From DAMCZI01 sp032095175 (GTDB lineage Bacteria; Bacillota; Clostridia; Clostridiales; Caloramatoraceae): a stretch of 64,000 bases of DNA. Shown piece by piece: positions 41,943 through 51,154 of this stretch; the stretch's first letter is position 1; each line of letters begins with the position of its first letter. The position numbers and the translations under genes are program-made. The stretch is from contig DAMCZI010000027.1 of the NCBI GenBank assembly GCA_032095175.1, positions 5,993-69,992 on the forward strand, given 5' to 3'. The notes below the pieces were generated by a model that worked only from the letters and a program-made list of their open reading frames with translations, was not told the origin of the DNA and did no database searches.

Positions 41943-43607
41943 TTATTGTCTTCCCTCAGTATATGCATACTTATATTCTATTGAACCAAATAAAGTATAC
42001 ATAACGTTCTTTACATATGGATGTCTAAAGCTTCTCTTATCTCCATAGTACATAGGTGCTATAGCACACTTGTCAACAAGAAGAATCTTTTCCATCTGTC
42101 TGAAATACTCAAGTCTTTCATTATTATCTGCAGTTGCTTTTGACTTCTTATAGAGATCATCATATTCTGGACTAGTCCATCTTCCTGGGTTATTGCTGTT
42201 TCCAGTTGTGAACAGGTTGAAGAATGTTTCTGGGTCATTAAAGTCTCCACCCCATCCATAAGTACAAAGGTCATATTCCATGTTATCAACTCTGTCCCAA
42301 TACTGTGGTTCATCAGCACATATATCAAGTTCTATAGTAACTCCAAGAGCATTTTCCCACTGAGCCTTATACCAATCCTGGAATATCTTGTCAGTTGCAC
42401 TTGTGCCATTGTCAAGATACTTAACTGTATAATGTGCCTCTGGATCCATTCCAAGTTCCTTTAAGCCTTCTTTAAATAAAGCCTTTACATCTGTATTCTT
42501 ATCCATTAATTCCTTAAATGGCTCTGGAACTTCCTTTCTGTATTCCTTTTCGCCGATCATAAGTGTTGGAGGAATTAAGCCCTGTGCAACATATCCTCTC
42601 TTAAAGATATTATTTATATAGTCCTCTCTATCAAGTGCAAGAGCAAAAGCAAGTCTAACCTTTGGATTTAAGAATAGTTTACTTGATCCACCATTTTCAC
42701 AGTTGAATATAATATAATAAGTTGATGGGTCATAGCTTTCTGTCATATCAAGCTTTCCTTCCTTTGCCATAGCTTTGAACTTTGTATAATAATCTCCTCT
42801 TGCAGCAGATATATCAAGCTGTTTTGACTGGAACATCTGCATTCTTGAAGCTTCTTCTTCAATATATGTCATTTCTACCTTCTGTAGTTTAACATTCTTT
42901 TCATCCCAGTATGTTGGGTTCTTTTCAAATATTATCTTTGCACCCTTTGTATATTCCTTCATAATAAATGGTCCATTAAATACCATCTGCATTGGGTCAA
43001 CACCATACTTATCTCCTAGCTTTGCTATTATGTCTTTTCTTATAGGGAATAATGATTTAAATGCGGTTAATTGTATAAAATATGGAACTGGAGCCTTTAA
43101 TGTAACTTCCAGGGTTTTGTCATCAACTGCCTTAGCTGCTACATCTTCAGCTTTACCCTGTCCACCATTAAATTCCTTAGCTCCAACAACATCAAATAAG
43201 AATGATGCATAGTCAAATGCATTGTTAGGATCAAGAAGTCTTATCCATCCATCTACAAATTGCTGTGCTGTTACAGCTTCTCCATCAGTCCACTTTGCAT
43301 CTCTTAGTTTGAACGTCCAAACTTTTCCATCCTCAGAAGTCGTCCATTCCTTTGCAAGGGCAGGTTCCATTTCATCTAGTCCATTCTCACCAACAACTAT
43401 TCTTGTAAGTCCATCAGTTAAGAAGTTTAACGCTTGGAATGATGTCATATCTGTTGCCTTATTCCAGTCAAAGGTTCTAGGATTGGTCATTGAAATATTA
43501 AGATACTGATCTGTGTCCATTTTTACCTTGTTACCACATCCGGTAAGGCCAAGTGACAAAGCCATTACCAATGTTAGTAGAATAGCCATCCACTTTCTAC
43601 TTCTCAT
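41943..43607 (-). CDS. OppA-like oligopeptide-binding lipoprotein, paralogue 1
   Basis: 554 residues. Lipoprotein signal ending LGLTGC-G, then an SBP family 5 (OppA/DppA) body; EFNGGQGKAEDVAAKAVDDK, WGGDFNDPETFFNLFTTGNSNNPG and a C-terminal YKYAYTEGRQ are shared with the next two genes. Binds peptides outside the membrane for an Opp permease; the nearest permease set is the operon at 49-53 kb. Each of the three copies has its own promoter region and terminator-like hairpin. Shares an operator-like repeat with paralogue 2. Confidence 0.9.
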   Translation of the reverse strand: MRSRKWMAILLTLVMALSLGLTGCGNKVKMDTDQYLNISMTNPRTFDWNKATDMTSFQALNFLTDGLTRIVVGENGLDEMEPALAKEWTTSEDGKVWTFKLRDAKWTDGEAVTAQQFVDGWIRLLDPNNAFDYASFLFDVVGAKEFNGGQGKAEDVAAKAVDDKTLEVTLKAPVPYFIQLTAFKSLFPIRKDIIAKLGDKYGVDPMQMVFNGPFIMKEYTKGAKIIFEKNPTYWDEKNVKLQKVEMTYIEEEASRMQMFQSKQLDISAARGDYYTKFKAMAKEGKLDMTESYDPSTYYIIFNCENGGSSKLFLNPKVRLAFALALDREDYINNIFKRGYVAQGLIPPTLMIGEKEYRKEVPEPFKELMDKNTDVKALFKEGLKELGMDPEAHYTVKYLDNGTSATDKIFQDWYKAQWENALGVTIELDICADEPQYWDRVDNMEYDLCTYGWGGDFNDPETFFNLFTTGNSNNPGRWTSPEYDDLYKKSKATADNNERLEYFRQMEKILLVDKCAIAPMYYGDKRSFRHPYVKNVMYTLFGSIEYKYAYTEGRQ

Positions 43608-43636
43608 TAAATTATTCCCCCTTATGATTTTTTATA

Positions 43637-43657
43637 ATAACTGCATAATACAGTTAT
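43637..43657 (-). promoter_or_regulatory. Shared operator-like repeat upstream of OppA paralogue 1
   Basis: ATAACTG-N7-CAGTTAT, a perfect inverted repeat about 30 bases before the start codon. Paralogue 2 has ATAACTG-N7-CAATTAT at 45551-45571, at nearly the same distance from its start. Confidence 0.5.
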
Positions 43658-43804
43658 CTACCACATTTATCATTTCCTTTTTAAATATATTCTTCCTAAA
43701 CTTCTATATTCCTCCAATTGTTAAGCAATTATAAAATTCATGGCAAATATCAAGGATTCTATTAATATTTTTACAATTCATTACTGACTTGTTCATTATT
43801 AGCA

Positions 43805-43836
43805 AAGGAGCTGCTTCTTTATTGAAGCAGCTCCTT
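43805..43836 (-). terminator. Terminator after OppA paralogue 2
   Basis: AAGGAGCTGCTTC (43805-43817) with GAAGCAGCTCCTT (43824-43836), 13 perfect pairs, loop of six. Confidence 0.75.
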
Positions 43837-43851
43837 CTTTATAAATATTTA

Positions 43852-45516
43852 TTATTGTCTTCCTGATGTATATGTATACTTATATTCAGTTGATCCAAAC
43901 ATAGTATACATTACACCCTTAACATATGGCTGTCTAAATGCCCTAACATCTCCATAGCTTGTTGGACATATAGCACACTTGTCAACAAGAAGAATTTTCT
44001 CCATCTGTCTGAAGAGTTCAAGTCTTTCATTATTATCTGCTGTTTCCTTTGTCTTCTTATAGAGGTCATCATATTCTGGGCTAGTCCATCTTCCTGGGTT
44101 GTTGCTGTTTCCAGTTGTAAATAGATTGAAGAATGTTTCTGGGTCGTTAAAGTCTCCGATCCATCCATAAGTACAAATGTCATATTCCATATTGTCTACT
44201 CTTTCCCAATACTGTGGTTCATCGGCACATACATCTATTTCTACCTTAACACCAAGTGCATTTTCCCACTGAGCCTTATACCAATCTTGGAATATCTTGT
44301 CTGTTGAGCTTGTACCATTGTCTAAGTACTTAACTGTATACTGTGCATTGGGATCCATTCCAAGTTCCTTTATACCTTCCTGGAATAAAGCCTTTACATC
44401 TGTTTTCTGGTCGATTAATTCCTTAAATGGCTCTGGAACTTCTTTTCTGTATTCCTTTTCACCAATCATAAGTGTTGGAGGAATTAATCCTTGTGCAACA
44501 TATCCTCTCTTGTAGATATTAGTTATATAGTCTTCTCTATCAAGTGCAAGTCCAAAGGCAAGTCTTACCTTTGCATTTGTGAATATCTTTGCTGCTCCAC
44601 CTGTCTCACAGTTGAATATAACATAATATGTTGCTGGACTATAGCCATAAGTTTTATCAAGTTGCTTACTTTCTGCTAGCTTTGAGAATTTATCAGCATA
44701 TTCTCCTCTAGCTCCTGTCATATCAATCTGCTTAGCTTGGAACATCTGCATTCTTGAAGCTTCCTCTTCAATATATGTCATGTTAATCTTCTGAAGTTTA
44801 ACCTTATCTGCATCCCAGTAATTTGGGTTTTTCTCAAATGCTATCTTTGCTCCCTTTGCATATTCCTTTATAAGGAAACATCCTGTAAATACCATCTGTA
44901 ATGGGTCTACTCCATACTTGTCTCCAGCCTTTTCGATTATATCCTTTCTAACAGGGAAAAGGTTTTTAAATGGAGTTAGCTGTATAAAGTATGGAACCGG
45001 GGCTTTTAATGTAACTTCAAAGGTCTTATCATCAACAGCCTTTATTCCTACATCTTCAGCCTTACCCTGCTTAGCGTTGAATTCCTTTGCTCCAACTATA
45101 TCAAATAGGAATGAAGCATAATCAAATGCATTATCTGGTTCAAGAAGTCTTATCCAGCCATCAACAAATTGCTGTGCAGTTACTGCTTCTCCATCTGACC
45201 ATTTTGCATCTCTTAGCTTAAATGTCCAAACCTTTCCATCCTCGGAAGTTGTCCATTCCTTAGCAAGAGCAGCTTCTATTTTATCTCCATTTCCGTCATT
45301 AACTATTCTTGTTAGTCCATCCATAATCATTGTTATAATCTGAGTTGAACTTGAGTCTGTAGCCTTCTGATAGTCAAAAGTTCTAGGTGTTGTCATTGAG
45401 AGGTTAAGATGCTGGTCATCATCGACCTTTACCTTTCCTCCTCCACATCCTGCAAGACCGAATGAAAAAATCATTACTAATGTCAGTACAAGAGCCATCC
45501 ACTTTTTGTTTTTCAT
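43852..45516 (-). CDS. OppA-like oligopeptide-binding lipoprotein, paralogue 2
   Basis: 554 residues, same family-5 SBP architecture as paralogue 1 with lipobox FGLAGC-G. Blocks such as ALAKEWTTSEDGKVWTFKLRDA and GLIPPTLMIGEKEYRKEVPE are nearly identical to its neighbours, while the peptide-contact loops differ (TYGYSPATYYVIFNCETG; CPTSYGDVRAFRQPY). Recent tandem duplication followed by divergence in specificity is the simplest reading. Confidence 0.9.
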   Translation of the reverse strand: MKNKKWMALVLTLVMIFSFGLAGCGGGKVKVDDDQHLNLSMTTPRTFDYQKATDSSSTQIITMIMDGLTRIVNDGNGDKIEAALAKEWTTSEDGKVWTFKLRDAKWSDGEAVTAQQFVDGWIRLLEPDNAFDYASFLFDIVGAKEFNAKQGKAEDVGIKAVDDKTFEVTLKAPVPYFIQLTPFKNLFPVRKDIIEKAGDKYGVDPLQMVFTGCFLIKEYAKGAKIAFEKNPNYWDADKVKLQKINMTYIEEEASRMQMFQAKQIDMTGARGEYADKFSKLAESKQLDKTYGYSPATYYVIFNCETGGAAKIFTNAKVRLAFGLALDREDYITNIYKRGYVAQGLIPPTLMIGEKEYRKEVPEPFKELIDQKTDVKALFQEGIKELGMDPNAQYTVKYLDNGTSSTDKIFQDWYKAQWENALGVKVEIDVCADEPQYWERVDNMEYDICTYGWIGDFNDPETFFNLFTTGNSNNPGRWTSPEYDDLYKKTKETADNNERLELFRQMEKILLVDKCAICPTSYGDVRAFRQPYVKGVMYTMFGSTEYKYTYTSGRQ

Positions 45517-45550
45517 TAAGCTATTCCCCCTTTAATTATATCTTTATATA

Positions 45551-45571
45551 ATAACTGCACATGGCAATTAT
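45551..45571 (-). promoter_or_regulatory. Shared operator-like repeat upstream of OppA paralogue 2
   Basis: ATAACTG (45551-45557), seven bases, CAATTAT (45565-45571). Same half-sites and spacing as at 43637, with one mismatch. Located 35 bases before the start. Confidence 0.45.
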
Positions 45572-45748
45572 TAGGCTAAGTTAAAAACATAAAACTAATT
45601 AATTCAGCTTTGCTTTATTTACGCAGATATATCACCTTATTGACACTATTATTCGTCATAACGCTACGTTTCCCTTCCATATGTTAACTATTGTTTAAAA
45701 TATAACCTAATTTAAAAAATCTTTTATGAGATTAGATTTTATATTACA

Positions 45749-45794
45749 AATATTAAGCGCGCTGTTATAAATTTATAACAGCGCGCTTAATATT
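45749..45794. repeat. Perfect 46-bp palindrome, no loop
   Basis: AATATTAAGCGCGCTGTTAT... and its exact reverse complement meet at 45771/45772 with 23-base arms. With the terminator at 45826 it accounts for part of the gap 45517-45871; I see no gene there. Confidence 0.85.
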
Positions 45795-45825
45795 AAAAAT
45801 TCCATATTAAATTTCTATATTCCTT

Positions 45826-45863
45826 AATAAAGGGCTGCTCCCATAAGAAACAGCCCTCTTATT
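45826..45863 (-). terminator. Terminator after OppA paralogue 3
   Basis: AGGGCTG (45831-45837) with CAGCCCT (45851-45857), extended by AATAA/TTATT around a bulged base. Confidence 0.65.
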
Positions 45864-45871
45864 AATCTATA

Positions 45872-47542
45872 TTAGTTTCTTCCTGCTGTATATGCGTATT
45901 TGTATTCTACTGCTGGTCCAAACATTGTGTACTGTACTCCCTTAACATATGGATGTCTAAATGATCTTGTATCTCCATAGTACATAGGTGCTATAGCACA
46001 CTGGTCAACAAGAAGAATCTTTTCCATCTGTCTGAATAATTCAAGTCTTTCATTGTTGTCTGCAGTTGCCTTTGATTTCTTATATAAATCATCATATTCT
46101 GGGCTAACCCATTTTCCTGGGTTGTTGCTGTTTCCAGTTGTGAATAGGTTGAAGAATGTTTCTGGGTCGTTGAAGTCTCCACCCCATCCATAAGTACAAA
46201 TGTCATATTCCATGTTGTCAACTCTTTCCCAGTATTGTGGTTCATCAGCACATACATCAAGCTCAACCTTAACTCCAAGTGCCTTTTCCCACTGTGCCTT
46301 GTACCATTCTTGTATTAGCTTTGAAGTTGAATCTGTTCCATTATCAAGGTACTTAACTGTATACTGTGCGTTTGGATCCATTCCAAGATCCTTTAATCCT
46401 TCCTGTAATAAAGCCTTAACATCTGTTTTCTTATCAATTAATTCCTTAAACTGCTCTGGAACTTCTTTTCTGTATTCCTTATCTCCAATCATAAGTGTTG
46501 GAGGTATTAATCCCTGTGCAACATATCCTCTTCTGTATATGTTGTTTACATAATCTTCTCTATCAAGAGCAAGTGCAAATGCAAGTCTTACCTTTGGACT
46601 CATAAATATTTTAGATGTTCCACCTGTCTGGCAGTTGAATATTACATAGTATGTTGTTGGAGCATATCCAAATGTCTTATCAAGTTCTCCCTTATCTGCC
46701 ATATCAGCAAACTTTTTAGCATAATCTCCTCTAGCTCCACTTATATCAATCTGCTTAGATTGGAACATCTGCATTCTTGAAGCTTCTTCTTCAATATATG
46801 TCATAGTAACAGTCTGTAGCTTAACCTTATCTGCATCCCAGTAATTTGGGTTCTTTTCAAATATTATCTTTGCTCCCTTTGAATATTCCTTTATAAGGAA
46901 TGGTCCATTGAATGCCATCTTCATTGGGTCTACTCCATATTTGTCTCCAGCCTTCTCAACTATATCAAGTCTTGTTGGGTAAAGATTCTTAAATGCGGTA
47001 AGCTGAATGAAATATGGTACTGGAGCCTTTAATGTAACTACGAATGTCTTATCATCAACAGCCTTGATTCCAACGTCTTCTGCCTTACCCTGTCCAGCAT
47101 TGAACTCCTGAGCTCCAACTATATCAAATAAGAATGAAGCATAGTCAAATGCCTTTTGAGGATCAAGTAGTCTTATCCAACCATCAACAAACTGCTTTGC
47201 AGTTACTGCTTCTCCGTCTGTCCACTTTGCATCTCTAAGATGGAATGTCCAAACCTTTCCATCCTCTGAAGTTTCCCACTTTTCAGCTATTGCTGGATCA
47301 ATCTTATCATTTGTTCCATCATTTGATATTCTTGTAAGTCCATCCATAACCATTGTTATAATCTGGTTTGAACTTGAGTCAGTTGCCTTCTGATAGTCAA
47401 AAGTTCTTGGGTTAACCATGGAAACATTTAAATGCTGATCAGCATCTGTCTTGGCTCCTTTTTCTCCACCACATCCTGCTAGTCCAAAGGAAAGGGCTAA
47501 AACAAGAGTTAATAGAAGTGCCATCCATTTTTTGTTTTTCAT
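45872..47542 (-). CDS. OppA-like oligopeptide-binding lipoprotein, paralogue 3
   Basis: 556 residues, lipobox FGLAGC-G. Family-5 SBP, the first gene of the tandem array in transcription order. Shares long blocks with paralogues 1 and 2; in the variable region it reads FGYAPTTYYVIFNCQTGG and ends GPAVEYKYAYTAGRN. The 407-base region upstream separates it from the divergent DUF3842 gene. Confidence 0.9.
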   Translation of the reverse strand: MKNKKWMALLLTLVLALSFGLAGCGGEKGAKTDADQHLNVSMVNPRTFDYQKATDSSSNQIITMVMDGLTRISNDGTNDKIDPAIAEKWETSEDGKVWTFHLRDAKWTDGEAVTAKQFVDGWIRLLDPQKAFDYASFLFDIVGAQEFNAGQGKAEDVGIKAVDDKTFVVTLKAPVPYFIQLTAFKNLYPTRLDIVEKAGDKYGVDPMKMAFNGPFLIKEYSKGAKIIFEKNPNYWDADKVKLQTVTMTYIEEEASRMQMFQSKQIDISGARGDYAKKFADMADKGELDKTFGYAPTTYYVIFNCQTGGTSKIFMSPKVRLAFALALDREDYVNNIYRRGYVAQGLIPPTLMIGDKEYRKEVPEQFKELIDKKTDVKALLQEGLKDLGMDPNAQYTVKYLDNGTDSTSKLIQEWYKAQWEKALGVKVELDVCADEPQYWERVDNMEYDICTYGWGGDFNDPETFFNLFTTGNSNNPGKWVSPEYDDLYKKSKATADNNERLELFRQMEKILLVDQCAIAPMYYGDTRSFRHPYVKGVQYTMFGPAVEYKYAYTAGRN

Positions 47543-47949
47543 TAAGTAATTCCCCCTTCATATAATTGAGTAGCTTTTACAGATAATGTTAACATTAGTT
47601 AAAATGTTTGTATCCATTTATTAACATTTGTTAATCCACTGCAAAGCTTTGTAATTTATTATTAAATATTCTCTGAAAAATTACAAAATCCTGCTATTTT
47701 TTTAAATGTATAGCATTCTTAACATCTTCTTTTATATGTTACATTTAGTTAATATTCTATTAATATTTTTAATTATTTCTGTCCAATTATTTATTTTGCT
47801 TAAACAATGGGGCTGTTTTCTGTGTTTTTTATCCTTGATAAGCTTTACACAATGATATATTTGCTTCAAAATAGTATATATAGATATAAAATATTATTAA
47901 CATATGTTACCTTTTTTTCTATCACGTCCCATATATTGGAGGATTAGTT
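47543..47949. other. AT-rich divergent intergenic region with repeated TTAACAT motifs
   Basis: No gene seen. The motif TTAACA(T/A)(T/A)(A/T)GTTA and close variants occur several times (near 47587, 47621, 47716 and 47897), with TAACATATGTTA at about 47898 being palindromic. Binding sites for a regulator shared by OppA paralogue 3 and the DUF3842 gene are possible. Confidence 0.35.
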
Positions 47950-48387
47950 ATGAAAATTGCAATTATAGATGCCCAAGGAGCAGGTCTTGGTCAAACAATC
48001 ATTAAAAAGTTATTAAGAGAAATAAAGGAGGATATATACATATTGGCCCTAGGAACTAATTCTGTAGCAACAGCCAAAATGGTACGCTCTGGTGCCAGGG
48101 TTGGAATAACAGGTGAAAGTGCTATTTGTACCTTCTGCAGCACCCAAAAAGTTGACTGCATAATAGGCCCTATAGGAATTATGGTAAGCGGAGGAATAAA
48201 CGGTGAAATAACTCCAAAAATTTCTCAAGCAATTTTTAAAATGGAATGTACCAAATATATAATTCCTCTTCAAAAACATGGAATTTATATACCCGGTACA
48301 AGAAATCTTGAAATAAAAGAGATAATACAGGAGATTATAGAGGATATTAAAAAAAATATAGTTTTAAGCAAAGCCTTTTCTGAATAA
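47950..48387 (+). CDS. DUF3842 family protein
   Basis: 145 residues. MKIAIIDAQGAGLGQTIIKKL is a Rossmann-like nucleotide-binding start; IGPIGIMVSGGINGEITP and CTKYIIPLQKHGIYIPGT complete the DUF3842 pattern found mainly in clostridia. Function unknown. GGAGG nine bases before the ATG. Followed after 59 bases by a lipoprotein gene in the same direction. Confidence 0.82.
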   Translation: MKIAIIDAQGAGLGQTIIKKLLREIKEDIYILALGTNSVATAKMVRSGARVGITGESAICTFCSTQKVDCIIGPIGIMVSGGINGEITPKISQAIFKMECTKYIIPLQKHGIYIPGTRNLEIKEIIQEIIEDIKKNIVLSKAFSE

Positions 48388-48446
48388 ACTGTATTGTAGA
48401 CAACCTAAATATAAGGTTTCTATAATATAGTTTCTGAGGTGATTCT

Positions 48447-49040
48447 ATGAATACAAGAGCAAAAAAATTATGGTCCTGCTTGATTCTTATGCTTTTTCTA
48501 CTTTCTTCATGTTCGAAAAACACCCCCGAATCAACTGTAAAAACCTTTCTTGATTCAACTATAAAAATGGATATTAAAAATGCAACTGATTGTTTAAACA
48601 GAGATAAGAATAGTTCTGATTTTATAAATTCTATATTTATCTTCGAAGATGATTATCAAAAGGAGCTTGCAGGCAAAACCTTTTCAAAGATGGAATATAA
48701 TATTTCATCTATTGAAGATATTGAAAAGGACTATAAAAAGGCAACCTTAACCATAAAACATATAGATTTTTTAAAAATGACCGAAGAAGTCGTTCCTAAG
48801 CTTATGGAAGGGGATCTTCAAAATAGCAGCGATGAAGCAATGGATAAAATGGTAAAGGAATACTTTTCCAAAACACTTTCGGATTCAAATACCCCTATGA
48901 TGGATTCAAACATAGAAATTGTACTATATAAAAGTAATGGCAAATGGCTTATAATTCCTGATGAAGAGCTTTTAAATGCAATATCAGGAAATATGATTAT
49001 GGCTTATCAGCTTATAGGTGAAAGCATTCCTACTCAGTAA
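48447..49040 (+). CDS. Lipoprotein of unknown function
   Basis: 197 residues. Signal peptide with lipobox FLLSSCSKN. The mature part starts ESTVKTFLDSTIKMDIKNATDCL, reminiscent of the DUF4878/DUF5105 NTF2-like lipoprotein families, with a VLYKSNGKWLIIPDEELLNAI end. TGAGGTG precedes the ATG. Likely co-transcribed with the DUF3842 gene. No specific role can be given. Confidence 0.72.
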   Translation: MNTRAKKLWSCLILMLFLLSSCSKNTPESTVKTFLDSTIKMDIKNATDCLNRDKNSSDFINSIFIFEDDYQKELAGKTFSKMEYNISSIEDIEKDYKKATLTIKHIDFLKMTEEVVPKLMEGDLQNSSDEAMDKMVKEYFSKTLSDSNTPMMDSNIEIVLYKSNGKWLIIPDEELLNAISGNMIMAYQLIGESIPTQ

Positions 49041-49072
49041 AATCACTATGCAAGGATCCTGGGGTTCTTGAA

Positions 49073-49162
49073 TAGTACCAGGCACATGGCAAGTGGCAAG
49101 TTGAATAAATCCTAGAACATTAGGCTTTATTCAACTTGCCACTTGCCATGTGCCTGGCACTT
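49073..49162. repeat. R3 long palindromic repeat, copy 2
   Basis: Arms of about 42 bases with two or three mismatches. Outer AGGCACATGGCAAGTGGCA, inner GGCAAGTTGAATAAA. It sits exactly between the convergent lipoprotein and oppF stops, so it may serve both as terminator. Confidence 0.83.
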
Positions 49163-49178
49163 TTAAAAGTTATTTTCT

Positions 49179-50156
49179 TTAATACGCCTTATTTATCAGA
49201 TGACATGCTACATATCTTTCATCTCCAACATTAGTAAGCATAGGCTCCTTTTCCTTGCAAATTTTCATACATTGTCTGCACCTAAGGGAGAAAACACATC
49301 CAGCAGGAGTATTTACAGGTGATGGAACATCTCCCTGTAAAACAATCCTCGTCTTCTTGCGTCCAGGATTAGCTATAGGAACTGCAGAAAGCAGTGCTTG
49401 GGTATATGGGTGCAGGGGTTTTTCAAAAAGCTTATCAGAATCTGACATTTCAACTATTTTACCAAGATACATAACAGCTATTCTATCAGATATATGCTTA
49501 ACTACGCTTAAATCGTGGGATATAAACATATATGTAAGGCCCAACTTTTCCTTTAACTCTTCAAATAAATTTATAATCTGAGCCTGTATTGACACATCAA
49601 GGGCAGAAACTGCTTCATCACATACAATAAACTTCGGGTTCAATGCAAGTGCTCTTGCAATACCAATTCTCTGTCTTTGGCCTCCGCTAAATTCATGAGG
49701 ATACCTTCTAATATGAAATGGACTTAATCCGACTAGCTGCAAAAGCTCCTTAACCCTTTCATTTCTTTGGCCAAGCTTAACTCCCTTATCATGTATTAAA
49801 AGAGGTTCACCAACTATATCTCCAACAGTCATTCTCGGATTTAATGAAGAGTATGGGTCTTGAAATATCAACTGCATATCCCTTCTTCTTTTTCTTAAAA
49901 CTTCATTATCTAGTCCACATATATTCTCCCCACCGAAATAAATTTCTCCTTGCGTTGGCTCATGAAGCCTTAATATAGTTCTTCCCACTGTTGTCTTACC
50001 ACATCCAGATTCTCCTACAAGTCCTAGAACTTCACCCTTTTCTATAAAAAAGTTCACCCCATCTACTGCCTTTAATTGGGCAATGGTTCTATTAAAGAAT
50101 CCTCCTTTTATAGGAAAATACTTCTTTAGATCCTTTACCTCTATGAGTTTTTCCAT
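49179..50156 (-). CDS. oppF: Oligopeptide ABC transporter ATP-binding protein OppF
   Basis: 325 residues. Walker A GESGCGKTTVGR, signature LSGGQ-type FSGGQRQRIGIARAL, Walker B KFIVCDEAVSALD, and the OppF-type C-terminal Cys-rich domain PAGCVFSLRCRQCMKICKEKEP. Starts one base into the oppD stop (TAATG), so it is translationally coupled. Powers peptide import with OppD. Confidence 0.92.
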   Translation of the reverse strand: MEKLIEVKDLKKYFPIKGGFFNRTIAQLKAVDGVNFFIEKGEVLGLVGESGCGKTTVGRTILRLHEPTQGEIYFGGENICGLDNEVLRKRRRDMQLIFQDPYSSLNPRMTVGDIVGEPLLIHDKGVKLGQRNERVKELLQLVGLSPFHIRRYPHEFSGGQRQRIGIARALALNPKFIVCDEAVSALDVSIQAQIINLFEELKEKLGLTYMFISHDLSVVKHISDRIAVMYLGKIVEMSDSDKLFEKPLHPYTQALLSAVPIANPGRKKTRIVLQGDVPSPVNTPAGCVFSLRCRQCMKICKEKEPMLTNVGDERYVACHLINKAY

Positions 50157-51142
50157 TATTCAGCACCTCCCTTAATACTATATAGGAAGCAGCTAACCTT
50201 TCTTTCATCTCCTAAAACAAATGTATCAGGTTCCTTCTCCCTGCATATCTTCATTGCTTTGCTGCATCTTGGGGAAAATCTACATCCCTTTGGCATGTTA
50301 AGGGGATTAGGAACAACTCCTGGTATGGAGTCAAGCTTCTTTTGTTTTACCTCTAAGGAAGGAATAGAATATAGAAGTCCTTTAGTATATGGATGAAGAG
50401 GATTATCGAATATAGATTTTACATCCCCTTCTTCGACTATCTTTCCCGCATACATAACGATAATTCTATCACAGGTTTCAGCAACAACTCCAAGGTTGTG
50501 AGTTATAAGCATTATTGATGAATTTATCTTTTCTTTAAGTTCCCTCATAAGCTCAAGTATCTGAGCTTGAACAGTAACATCAAGAGCTGTTGTAGGCTCG
50601 TCTGCTATCAAAAGCTTTGGATTACATGCAAGAGCCATTGCTATCATCGCTCTTTGTCGCATGCCTCCACTTAAAATATGCGGATACTCATCAATAACCT
50701 TTTCAGGTCTTGGTATGCCAACAAGCTTAAGCATATTTACTGCTTTATCCCTTGCATTTGATTTTGACATTTTCTGATGGAGTATAAGTACCTCTGAAAG
50801 CTGACCTCCTATCTTTAAAACCGGGTTTAATGATGTCATAGGTTCTTGAAATATCATGGATATTTCATTCCCTCTTATTTTTCTCATTTCCCTTTCTGAC
50901 AACCCCATTAAATTCATGCCATCAAAGTTTATTTCACTTCCCTCTAATATTTTACCTGGCGGGTTTGGAATAAGCCTCATGGCTGATAGAGATGTAACAC
51001 TTTTCCCACATCCCGATTCTCCAACAATGCCAAGGGTTTCTCCTGGTTTTACATAAAAGCTCACTCCATCAACTGCAGGAACAACTCCATCCTCTGTATA
51101 AAAATATGTCTTTAGGTTTTTTATATCTAACAACTTTTCCAT
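50156..51142 (-). CDS. oppD: Oligopeptide ABC transporter ATP-binding protein OppD
   Basis: 328 residues. Walker A GESGCGKSVTSLS, signature LSGGMRQRAMIAMAL, Walker B LLIADEPTTALD, C-terminal PKGCRFSPRCSKAMKICREKEP with the [4Fe-4S]-binding-type Cys set of the OppD/F family. Pairs with OppF. GGGGGTGG precedes the ATG. Confidence 0.92.
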   Translation of the reverse strand: MEKLLDIKNLKTYFYTEDGVVPAVDGVSFYVKPGETLGIVGESGCGKSVTSLSAMRLIPNPPGKILEGSEINFDGMNLMGLSEREMRKIRGNEISMIFQEPMTSLNPVLKIGGQLSEVLILHQKMSKSNARDKAVNMLKLVGIPRPEKVIDEYPHILSGGMRQRAMIAMALACNPKLLIADEPTTALDVTVQAQILELMRELKEKINSSIMLITHNLGVVAETCDRIIVMYAGKIVEEGDVKSIFDNPLHPYTKGLLYSIPSLEVKQKKLDSIPGVVPNPLNMPKGCRFSPRCSKAMKICREKEPDTFVLGDERKVSCFLYSIKGGAE

Positions 51143-51154
51143 ACAGCCACCCCC

